DNA of 19,909 nt from Planctomycetes bacterium SM23_32 (GTDB lineage Bacteria > Planctomycetota > Brocadiia > SM23-32), in assembly GCA_001303885.1 (NCBI GenBank), contig LJUE01000003.1, positions 1-19,909 of the forward strand, written 5' to 3'. This document shows, piece after piece, positions 8,203 to 15,209 of the stretch. The notes under the pieces are model-generated. The model made no database searches, was not told the DNA's origin, and was given only the letters and a program-made list of their open reading frames with translations. Numbering within the stretch: position 1 is the stretch's first letter; every line of letters begins with the position of its first letter. The position numbers were made by a program, and so were the translations under genes.

Positions 8203-10485
8203 CTACTCCGCCTGCAGGATCACGTACTTGGCGTCGCGCGGCATGGCAAACCGGACCGACCCGCCGTCGCGCTCCAGGGCCACCTGCCCCCGCGGCATGC
8301 CGCTCATGTCCAGCACGACCGCGCCCGTTATCCCGGCGTTGGCGACCGTGACGGTCAGGTCGTTGGCGACCACGCGCCACGGCGGGCCGCCGAAGCTGAC
8401 CACCTCGAAGCCCTCGTGGCTGCCTCCCTGCTGGTCCTCCCAGGTGACGGGCTTCTGCTGCCAACCGGTCGGCCGGCAGAGCGTACCGGCCTGCACCAGG
8501 ATCTTCGCCGAAGACGCCAGGGGCTGGTCGTCCATGGAGACCACCAGCACGCTGGCGTAGTCGTTGCCGCTCTCCAGCCGCACCGTGCCCAATTCGATCG
8601 GCCCCGCCTTGCTCAGGAAGCCCGTGGCGCCCTGCGCCTTCGGCGCGCTCAGCGCGCAGACGCCCGTGCCGTAGTCCCAGACGATCTCGCCCGTCACGGA
8701 CCGGACGACCTGCGCGTCCCTGTCGATGTAGGGGGCCAGGTCCGCGACCTGGCTGGCCGACGAGTCCTCGCCGTAGGTGACCTCAACGGGGCCGACCAGG
8801 AACGCCAGCCTGTCCACGTCCTGCTTGATGCTCGATTGCGGCGGGAAGTCGCCCTTGTCGCGGTTGGGGTCGTAGCTCCCCTCCTCGGCGATGATGGGCA
8901 CGCGCAAGTCCCACATGTCCTGCAGGCTGCGGCGCTCGTGGACGACGGCCTCGCCCTGCTGCACGTAGCCCATGCGATAGAGCATGGCGGCCGCGGGGAA
9001 GTTGCCGAGCACCTCCGGCGTGTCGCCCGCCCATTTCACCAGCGACGGCATGTAGCCGTTCGCCGACGTGGGCTGGCGCCACTGCGGCGAAGGCTCCGGC
9101 CACAGGGGCCGCCTGTCCACCGACCCGCCGAACGCAAACCAGTAGTAGGCATCCACTCCGGTGAGCGACTGGAAGACGCTGATCAGGAACGGACCTTCCG
9201 ATTCGTAGGCGCGCGGCAGCGTCCAGCTGCTCTCGGTGACCATCATCGGGTGGCCGGTCGCCTGTTTCAGGTTGATGGGCAGCCCGTTGGGCCTGACCAG
9301 CACGGAGCGGTCCTGGAACTTGTCGCCGTTGACGATCGCCCATCCGCCGTACTCGCCGATGTGGGTGTCGCCGATGTAGCGATTGGTCGCCAGCACGTCG
9401 GTCGACGTGTAGGAGTAGCGCTCGGCGTCCTCCAGCAGCACGGGGTCGGCCGACTTCCAGTTGCCGGCGTTGACGAGCTGGCGCGCGCCGATCTCCTCGC
9501 GCAGGAACCGCACGATCTCCGCGTTGAAGTCGCGCATCGTCTCCGTCCAGAACGCAAGCTGGTCCGCGACGCGGACCGCCTTGCCGCCGGCGGGCCGGCC
9601 TATCACCCTGAAGCCGTCCTCGGTCATCTCCCAGATGTTGATGAAGCGCGGCAGCCCGTTGGCCAGGTCGTCGCCGTTGACGGCCGCGCCGTTCCACGCC
9701 TGCGCGGCGGCTTCCAGCGAGCCGTACTTGGCCGCGAGCCACTCGGCGTACTTCCCGCTGATCAGGTCCAGGTTGGCCCCCGTGATGGCGCCGACGCTCC
9801 AGAACAGCAGCGAGTCCTCGTTCTGGATCTGGATGATGGCCATCGCCGGGTCGTCCTTCAGCGCGATGCCCGTATAGGGATTGACGGGCACGTACATCGC
9901 CCGCAGCCACTCCTTGTATGCGCGCTGCAGCTCCGGGTCGAAGAAGAGCAGCCCGGTCATGTTGGTCCCCTCGCGGGGCGACGTCCACGTGCCCGTCGGC
10001 TTGACGGATGCCGCCCAGTACGGGGAGGCCGTCATGTAGATCCCTTCCTTCTTCATGGCGGCCACGAACTTCCAGAGCTCGTCGCGCGTGCCGACGTCGA
10101 AGTCGGTCATTGCCTGGTCGTCGCCCTTCGGCGTGATGTTGCCGTGGAAGCGGACCATGTTGACGCCGCGCTTGGCCAGGAACCGGGCGTGGTCCTCCAG
10201 CAGGCCCTCGATCTTGGTCGTGTGGGCGCCGCTGTTGACGGCCCAGAACCGGATCGGCTGCCCGTCGCCGCGCACGAAGTCGCGTCCGTCCTCGGACAGG
10301 CCGATGAACCCGTGCTCGCCGGCCACCGTCTCGTTCAGCGATCGCAGGTCCAGCAGCGCATCCGGGCGGAAGTAGTCGCGGCCCGGCTCGAACGCCCAAG
10401 TGCCCTCCTGGGCAGGGGCCAAGCCTGCCAACGCGGCCAGCAGTACCATGGCCATCAGTCCAGTCCAGCCGATCACGTTCCTCAT
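8203..10485 (-). CDS. Secreted clan GH-A (GH5-like) glycoside hydrolase
   Basis: A 760-residue protein. The start at 10485 is chosen over an ATG 27 codons upstream because AAGGG (10492-10496) sits six bases ahead and a type I signal peptide follows (MRNVIGWTGLMAMVLLAALA, then GLAPAQE, cleavage near APA-Q). The mature protein opens with GFIGLSEDGRDFVRGDGQ and IRFWAVN, a pattern seen at the start of cellulase-family TIM barrels, then FLAKRGVNMVRFHGN. The candidate acid/base is E223 in IIQIQNEDS, and the candidate nucleophile is E418 in MMVTESSW. The region after about residue 520 looks like C-terminal beta-sandwich domains. I do not recognise a characterised member, so the substrate is unknown. 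It is the first gene of a minus-strand pair with the GH2-like gene. Stop codon TAG. Confidence 0.78.
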   Translation of the reverse strand: MRNVIGWTGLMAMVLLAALAGLAPAQEGTWAFEPGRDYFRPDALLDLRSLNETVAGEHGFIGLSEDGRDFVRGDGQPIRFWAVNSGAHTTKIEGLLEDHARFLAKRGVNMVRFHGNITPKGDDQAMTDFDVGTRDELWKFVAAMKKEGIYMTASPYWAASVKPTGTWTSPREGTNMTGLLFFDPELQRAYKEWLRAMYVPVNPYTGIALKDDPAMAIIQIQNEDSLLFWSVGAITGANLDLISGKYAEWLAAKYGSLEAAAQAWNGAAVNGDDLANGLPRFINIWEMTEDGFRVIGRPAGGKAVRVADQLAFWTETMRDFNAEIVRFLREEIGARQLVNAGNWKSADPVLLEDAERYSYTSTDVLATNRYIGDTHIGEYGGWAIVNGDKFQDRSVLVRPNGLPINLKQATGHPMMVTESSWTLPRAYESEGPFLISVFQSLTGVDAYYWFAFGGSVDRRPLWPEPSPQWRQPTSANGYMPSLVKWAGDTPEVLGNFPAAAMLYRMGYVQQGEAVVHERRSLQDMWDLRVPIIAEEGSYDPNRDKGDFPPQSSIKQDVDRLAFLVGPVEVTYGEDSSASQVADLAPYIDRDAQVVRSVTGEIVWDYGTGVCALSAPKAQGATGFLSKAGPIELGTVRLESGNDYASVLVVSMDDQPLASSAKILVQAGTLCRPTGWQQKPVTWEDQQGGSHEGFEVVSFGGPPWRVVANDLTVTVANAGITGAVVLDMSGMPRGQVALERDGGSVRFAMPRDAKYVILQAE

Positions 10486-10681
10486 TGGTGTCCCTTGTGC
10501 CCTAACGTGGCTCGATCTGTGGCGGGTCTTACGTAACCTGGGAAAGTCGAGGACGAGGACGGTCACGGTTCAGGGCGCGCCCGTCCGTCCCGTCGTCCGC
10601 CGCTCTCGGTGTCCGTTGCGCCTCTGCGTCTATACTCCCCCGTATGCAGCCAGTGCTGGCGCACCTGGGCCCGTCGAGCGT

Positions 10682-10710
10682 ACCGTAGCCCCGCGTTCAA
10701 GCATTGTCAA
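10682..10710 (-). promoter_or_regulatory. Candidate sigma-70-type promoter for the GH-A gene
   Basis: On the minus strand a perfect TTGACA (10710-10705) is followed by exactly 17 bases and TACGGT (10687-10682), which keeps the first two and last bases of the -10 consensus. Transcription would start near 10675, giving a leader of about 190 bases before the ATG at 10485. Confidence 0.55.
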
Positions 10711-10948
10711 GCCCGACCGTGGCATGCTCATCCCCGCCATCCGATAGCCTCGGGGGTGCGGTACGCCGGGAACAGCGCTTTCGGGCGGGCCTGATCCCCG
10801 GGGCACTTCGCGGCGACACCGCCGCCCTCAGGCAGATCTGCCGGCATGCTCCCCGCCTCCATGTGTTGGTGTGAGATCACCATGAGGAACGGAGCGAGGG
10901 CGCCTGCGCCCCGGAGGTCCCGTCGCACAGGCGTACGCTTCGGCCTGC

Positions 10949-10963
10949 GCTGGTCAGACCAGC
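10949..10963. promoter_or_regulatory. Perfect FadR/GntR-type operator palindrome
   Basis: GCTGGTCAGACCAGC is a perfect 7+1+7 dyad. Its TGGTC-N-GACCA core is the known recognition core of Escherichia coli FadR, the founder of the FadR subfamily of GntR regulators. That subfamily also includes several sugar-acid regulators. No regulator gene lies in the window. It is about 290 bp from the plus-strand gene start and about 240 bp upstream of the candidate minus-strand promoter, so which gene it serves is open. Confidence 0.5.
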
Positions 10964-11190
10964 AAGGTGGAACAACCGCGGACAGACCTGGCCTGCACCC
11001 ACTGGGCCGCCGGTCGCTGTGTTACCCTCGGGCCGACCGCATGCTGAGGTCAGGTCCGAACGGCTCTGACCGTGGCGGGGATAGAGGCCCCGGTGCTATT
11101 CTGTCATGCTCGCCAGTTGCGGCCTCAGCCAGTGGCGCTCTGCTGTGGATGCTCATTGGGAGGCCCGCCGTTCTGTGGAAGCCGGGAGCG

Positions 11191-11219
11191 GCAGTCGACA
11201 GACGTGCTCACGTGACTGC
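11191..11219 (+). promoter_or_regulatory. Nested inverted repeat ahead of the second GH78-like gene
   Basis: Outer arms GCAGTC (11191-11196) and GACTGC (11214-11219) enclose inner arms ACGTG (11202-11206) and CACGT (11209-11213) around a CT loop. In RNA this folds as an 11-bp hairpin with a five-base one-sided bulge. It ends about 20 bases before the AGGGG ribosome-binding site (11239-11243) of the gene at 11252. It could be a leader hairpin or an operator. Confidence 0.4.
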
Positions 11220-11251
11220 GGACCGAACGTCAGGGCGAAGGGGAACTTGCG

Positions 11252-14038
11252 ATGGCGGAACCGTTCTTCGTCTGGTGCGACACCACGGGATTGGGGCGGA
11301 ACGTCTTCGTCTTCTTCCGGCGCAGCTTCAGGCTGGCTGGCGACCCGGACCAGGACAGCCTCGAGGCGACGCTGCACCTGTTCGCCGACACACGGTACCG
11401 CCTGTGGGTCAACGGCGCGATCGTGGCCTACGGGCCGGCCCGCTTCCTGCCGAGCCACCCGGAGTACGATACGGTGGACCTGCGGCCGTGGCTGAAGAAG
11501 GGCTTCAACACGCTTGTGGTCGAGGCCAACACCTTCGGCGCCAACAACTTCCAGGCCATGCCCAGCGTGGGCGGCTTCATCGCCTGGGGGGAAGTGCAGA
11601 CCGGCGACGGACAGGTGGACCTGAGCACGCCCGGCGAGTGGAAGATGCTGCGCACCGATGCGTGGGACCAGGAAGCACCGGCCTACAGCTTCGCGCAGGC
11701 GCCGGCCGAGATCGTTGACATGCGCGTGGTGCCCGCCGGGGTGCACGGCCCGGCGTTCGACGACCGCCACTGGCCCGCCCCCGTTGTCGTGGAGCGCCAG
11801 GACGCCTGGGGCGAGCCGGCGCCGCGCTCGATTCCGATGCTGACCATGGACCTGTACGAGCCCGAGAAGGTTCTCGTCCATAGCCCGCTCGCAGACCGGG
11901 AGGAGGTCGTGGGCGCCCGCGTGCCAGGCGAGAAACCGTACGCCGGGGGCCAGCGCGTGCGCTGCTGCTTCGGCACATACATCTTCTCCCCATGCGAGCA
12001 GGACGTGACTCTGGGCGCCTTCTGGGGCCCCCTGTTCCTCAACGGTCAGGAGATCGCGTCGGTCCGGCATGCAGTCGTGGCCAACCGTCTGGACTACCCG
12101 GTGTGGCTGCGGGCCGGGTGGAACTTCCTCTATGGCGAACCGGAGATCGTGAGCACGCGGTGGGGCATCCTGATCGCACTGCCTGGCGGCAGAGGCCTCG
12201 TTGCATCGGCCGACAGGGACATTGACTGCCCCGAGACGATGGTCTTCTCCCAGGCCGTGCCGGAGGACGTGCTGTGCGCGGCGCGCGCCGCCGGCGTGCC
12301 GACGGAGATAAGCCAGATGCCGGTGCTGGACGTGCCGTGGCACAAGGCCCGGCGCGGGGAGCCCATACCCCTGCCGGCGCGCCTGTCCGGGTGGGACACG
12401 CCGCTCTCCCGCGTCGTCGAGCAGCCGAGCACCGTGCGGGACCTGTGCGTGCCGGCAGGCCGGGATTGGGTGGTGGTGTTCGACTTCGGCAAGCAGTTCA
12501 TGGGGCACATCGCGCTGGACGTGGAGTCGGCGCCGGGGACCATCCTCGACGTGGCCTACGACGAGCGGCTGAGGGCGGACGGCCTGGCGGCCATGTTCCG
12601 TGCCAATCCGGCGGCGGTGGACAACGCCGACCGCTTTGTCACCTCCGGCGGGCGCGAGCGCATCGAAGGCTTCCGCTCTCGCGGCGCGCGCTACGTGCAG
12701 CTCGCCGTGCGCAACGCCGCCGAGCCGGTGACGCTGCACAGCGTCGCCGTGCGCAACACGCTCTACCCGATGGCGCCCGAGGGGCGCTTCGAGTGCTCCG
12801 ACCCGGTGCTCAACTGGACCTGGTCGGCGGGCGTTGAGACGATCCGCATCACGATGGAGACAGTGCTGAACGCGGACTCCTGGCGCGAGCGGGCGATGTA
12901 CTGCAATGACACGGTGGTGATCTACAACAGCTTGGCGACCTTCTGGTCCGACCCGGCGATGATCCGCCGGTGCCTGCGCCTCTACGCGCGCAGCCAGAGC
13001 CCCGAGGGACTTCTCTGCGGCGTGGTGCCCGCCTGGTGGACGCCGGGCACGGGCGCGGTCCACTTCTGGACCGCCCTCGTGCACGACTACGTGCAGCGCA
13101 CGGCGGACCTGGAGCTGCTGCGCGAACTGTGGCCGAACGTTCTGCTGGCCCTCGCCGCCCCCCAGTTCACGCCGGGGCCGCGCGGGCTGCTCGGCGACGA
13201 GGAGCAGGTCGTCTGGTTCGACCAGTCGCCAACCGCTCAGAGCCAGACGGGCGAGAACGGCGTGTTCAACGCCCACCACTACGGCGCCCTGAGACGGGCT
13301 GCGGACCTGGCCGGCATGCTCAACGACGGCGAGGCGGCCGCCCAGTTCCGCGCGCGGGCGCGCCGCTTCAAGCGCGCCTTCCAGGCGCTCTGGGACGAGA
13401 AGACCGGTCGCTACGCAACGACCTTGCACGACGGCCGGCCCGACCCCGGCCCGGCCCCCCACGCGAACGTCCTGGCCCTCTACTACGACCTGGCCGAGGG
13501 GGATAGGGCCCAGGCCGCCCTGGCCTACGTGGAGGACTACCTGAGCGACGAGAAGTTCCTGGGCACGGCGCACCTGGAACTCTACTTCCACTTCTGGGCG
13601 CTGGAGGTGCTCTACAAGCACGAACGCGTGGAGCTGGCGGAGCACGTCATGCGCCGCACCTGGGGCCACATGAAGAACGCGGGGGCATGGGCGCTATGGG
13701 AGGCGATCTGGTTCACGCAACAGGACACCGGCCAGCTGTGCCAGGGCTGGGCAGCAGCGCCGCTGATCGCGATGGCGCACCGCGTCCTGGGCGTGCGGCC
13801 GACTCCGGGCCGGCCTCAGGAGGTGCTGATCGCCCCGACGGCGGCAACACTGACCTACGCGCGGGGCGCGGTGGCGCACCCCGCCGGCCCGATCGAGGTT
13901 GACTGGCGGCTGCACGAGGGCGCCGAGGGCCGGTGGCTGGAACTGGCAGTCAGCGCGCCCCGGGCGCTCGAGGTCCGCGTTGCACCTGAGGGCCCGCTGG
14001 CCGGCATCCCGGTTAGGGCCACGGTCCGCAAGCCATGA
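11252..14038 (+). CDS. Divergent GH78-like (alpha-L-rhamnosidase-related) protein
   Basis: A 928-residue protein with no signal peptide, so presumably cytoplasmic. The ATG follows AGGGG at 11239-11243. It has the GH78 domain order: an N-terminal sandwich (YRLWVNGAIVAYGPARF near residues 49-65), a second sandwich, a third with FDFGKQFMGHIALDVES, an (alpha/alpha)6 barrel from about residue 510 (GRFECSDPVLNWTW), and a C-terminal sandwich. The signature stretch is unusual. Instead of DCPxRER...GD it reads DSWRERAMYCND, giving D542, E546 and D553. The fourth acidic residue is E817 in WALWEAIW. The four acids are therefore kept although the surrounding motif has drifted. It may cleave rhamnosides or have moved to another substrate. 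It leads a plus-strand operon, with 87 bp to the URO-D frame. Stop codon TGA. Confidence 0.82.
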   Translation: MAEPFFVWCDTTGLGRNVFVFFRRSFRLAGDPDQDSLEATLHLFADTRYRLWVNGAIVAYGPARFLPSHPEYDTVDLRPWLKKGFNTLVVEANTFGANNFQAMPSVGGFIAWGEVQTGDGQVDLSTPGEWKMLRTDAWDQEAPAYSFAQAPAEIVDMRVVPAGVHGPAFDDRHWPAPVVVERQDAWGEPAPRSIPMLTMDLYEPEKVLVHSPLADREEVVGARVPGEKPYAGGQRVRCCFGTYIFSPCEQDVTLGAFWGPLFLNGQEIASVRHAVVANRLDYPVWLRAGWNFLYGEPEIVSTRWGILIALPGGRGLVASADRDIDCPETMVFSQAVPEDVLCAARAAGVPTEISQMPVLDVPWHKARRGEPIPLPARLSGWDTPLSRVVEQPSTVRDLCVPAGRDWVVVFDFGKQFMGHIALDVESAPGTILDVAYDERLRADGLAAMFRANPAAVDNADRFVTSGGRERIEGFRSRGARYVQLAVRNAAEPVTLHSVAVRNTLYPMAPEGRFECSDPVLNWTWSAGVETIRITMETVLNADSWRERAMYCNDTVVIYNSLATFWSDPAMIRRCLRLYARSQSPEGLLCGVVPAWWTPGTGAVHFWTALVHDYVQRTADLELLRELWPNVLLALAAPQFTPGPRGLLGDEEQVVWFDQSPTAQSQTGENGVFNAHHYGALRRAADLAGMLNDGEAAAQFRARARRFKRAFQALWDEKTGRYATTLHDGRPDPGPAPHANVLALYYDLAEGDRAQAALAYVEDYLSDEKFLGTAHLELYFHFWALEVLYKHERVELAEHVMRRTWGHMKNAGAWALWEAIWFTQQDTGQLCQGWAAAPLIAMAHRVLGVRPTPGRPQEVLIAPTAATLTYARGAVAHPAGPIEVDWRLHEGAEGRWLELAVSAPRALEVRVAPEGPLAGIPVRATVRKP

Positions 14039-14224
14039 TCGGACGCAGAGGTTTGTGGCAACCCCGTCCCCGCGCTACACTCCACCACCAGCCGGCAAGC
14101 CCATCGGAGAGGGAGGTTGTCAGACATGAACGCACGGGAACGCTTCCACGCAACGTTCTCCTACGGGGAGCCTGACCGGGTCTTCCTGATGCCCCAGTGG
14201 ACGTTCAGCGAGACCCGGCAGCGC

Positions 14225-14227
14225 TAG
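14225..14227 (+). other. First in-frame TAG of the URO-D-like gene
   Basis: Frame context is CAG-CGC-TAG-CTT-CGG. In related proteins I recall tryptophan here (TGG, one base from TAG). The nearest downstream ATG, at 14240, has no ribosome-binding site. Confidence 0.85.
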
Positions 14228-14671
14228 CTTCGGGAAGGCATGCCGGGGGACGTCCACTTCAGCACTTTCTTCGGCTTTGACAGGATGGAGACGATACCGC
14301 TGAACCTGGGCGTCTACCCACCGTTGGAGTCCAAGGTGGTCGAGCAGACCGCGCACTGGCGCATCGTGGAGGACGAGTTGGGAGGCCTGACCAAGCACTG
14401 GACCGACCGCGAGGTAGGCATCCCGCAGTGGCTCCGCTATCCGGTGCGCGACCGGGCAACCTGGGAGAGGCCGAAGCAGAGGCTCAACCCGGACGCGGCA
14501 AATCGCTACCCCGAGTACTGGGACTACGTCAAGCGCTGCTACGCCGACCGGGACTTCCCCCTGGGGATCTCCGCCGGCTCCTACTACGGGTGGCTGCGCA
14601 ACTGGGTGGGCATGGAGAACCTGGCGCTCTGGTACTACGACTGCCCGGACCTGGTCCATGAGATGACGGAG

Positions 14672-14674
14672 TAG
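14672..14674 (+). other. Second in-frame TAG of the URO-D-like gene
   Basis: Frame context is ACG-GAG-TAG-CTT-GCG, between HEMTE and LADFVLRAIE. Family members vary here (aromatic or polar residues, from memory), so the ancestral residue is uncertain. As at the first site, CTT follows the TAG. Confidence 0.85.
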
Positions 14675-15209
14675 CTTGCGGACTTCGTCCTGCGGGCGAT
14701 CGAGAGGGCACTGGACGAGGTGCCGGACATCGACTACGGCTCGGTGTGGGAGGATATGGCCATGAAGACCGGCTCCCTCATCTCGCCCAAGCTCTTCCGC
14801 GATTTCATGATGCAGCCCCTCAACCGGGTGACGAAGGCGCTCAACGAGCGTGGCATCGAGATCACCATGGTGGACAGCGACGGCAACGTGGACGAGTTGA
14901 TCCCACTATGGCTTGAGGCCAACGTGAACCTGATCTACCCCCTGGAGGTCGCCGCGGACTGCGACGCGCTGGAGTACAGGTCGCGCTTCGGCAAGGAGGC
15001 GCTCCTGATGGGGGACGTCGACAAGCGCGTCCTGCGAGACGGCTGCTCCAAGGCACAGATCGAGCGCGAGGTCGTGAGCAAGGTCCCGGAGCTGGTTGAG
15101 GCTGGGGGGTTCAGCCCCATGGTGGACCACGCAGTGCCCCCGGACGTGCCGTTCGAGAACTTCCGTTACTACGTTGATCTCATCCAGGACATCTGCACGA
15201 GCCGCTGAC

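Larger units (their letters stand above)
10486..11251. other. 766-bp divergent intergenic region without a convincing gene
   Basis: This spacer separates the GH-A gene (minus) from the second GH78-like gene (plus). Short open frames in it have no ribosome-binding site or recognisable protein. It contains a candidate minus-strand promoter (10682-10710), a GGGCGC-CT-GCGCCC hairpin (10898-10911), the FadR-type palindrome (10949-10963), a GGTCAG-N12-CTGACC inverted repeat (11048-11071) and a nested inverted repeat (11191-11219). I find no convincing plus-strand promoter for the gene at 11252. Confidence 0.6.
14126..15208 (+). pseudogene. URO-D-superfamily (methyltransferase-like) gene with two in-frame TAG codons
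   Basis: The frame from the ATG at 14126, which has a strong GAGAGGGAGG site at 14107-14116, to the TGA at 15206 encodes 360 positions, the normal length for this family. It is broken only by TAG at 14225 (codon 34) and 14672 (codon 183). There is no frameshift or deletion, and codon use looks normal on both sides. Family features run through all three pieces: MNARERFHATF and EPDRVFLMP at the start, then LWYYDCPDLVHEM, YGSVWEDMAMKTGSLISPKLF, ITMVDSDGNVDELIPLWLEA, YPLEVAADCD, LLMGDVDKR and VDHAVPPDVPFENFRYYV. By recall of homologs, the first TAG falls where tryptophan is usual (RRWxxEGLP-type motif). Members of this superfamily decarboxylate uroporphyrinogen or transfer methyl groups to and from corrinoids; the role in glycan loci is not established. 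Explanations are two nonsense mutations, amber readthrough or suppression, or sequence error. Confidence 0.75.

Noticed and set aside
8131..10536. 801-codon plus-strand open frame opposite the GH-A gene
   Set aside because: Shadow of the minus-strand gene, which has a signal peptide, ribosome-binding site and catalytic glutamates. The antisense product has no such features.
10728..10928. 66-codon minus-strand open frame in the long intergenic region
   Set aside because: No ribosome-binding site, no recognisable protein, and no codon-use signal that separates it from random GC-rich sequence.
11066..11102. CTGACC ... TATTCT as a promoter for the gene at 11252
   Set aside because: The spacer would be 25 bases, too long for a sigma-70-type promoter, and no better -35 box lies at 16 to 18 bases.
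11153..13669. 838-codon minus-strand open frame opposite the second GH78-like gene
   Set aside because: Antisense shadow caused by high third-position GC; no family motifs or ribosome-binding site.
14126..15208. Pyrrolysine incorporation as the default explanation of the TAG codons
   Set aside because: Pyrrolysine is established in methylamine methyltransferases (MtmB, MtbB, MttB), which are not URO-D-fold proteins. TAG is also a common stop in this window, which argues against routine amber decoding. It is kept only as a hypothesis to test.
15096..15209. Upstream in-frame ATG at 15096 as the start of the GH51 protein
   Set aside because: The extra 38 residues lie out of frame inside the conserved C-terminus of the URO-D-like gene and look like a shadow. 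The ATG at 15210 begins the typical GH51 N-terminus.
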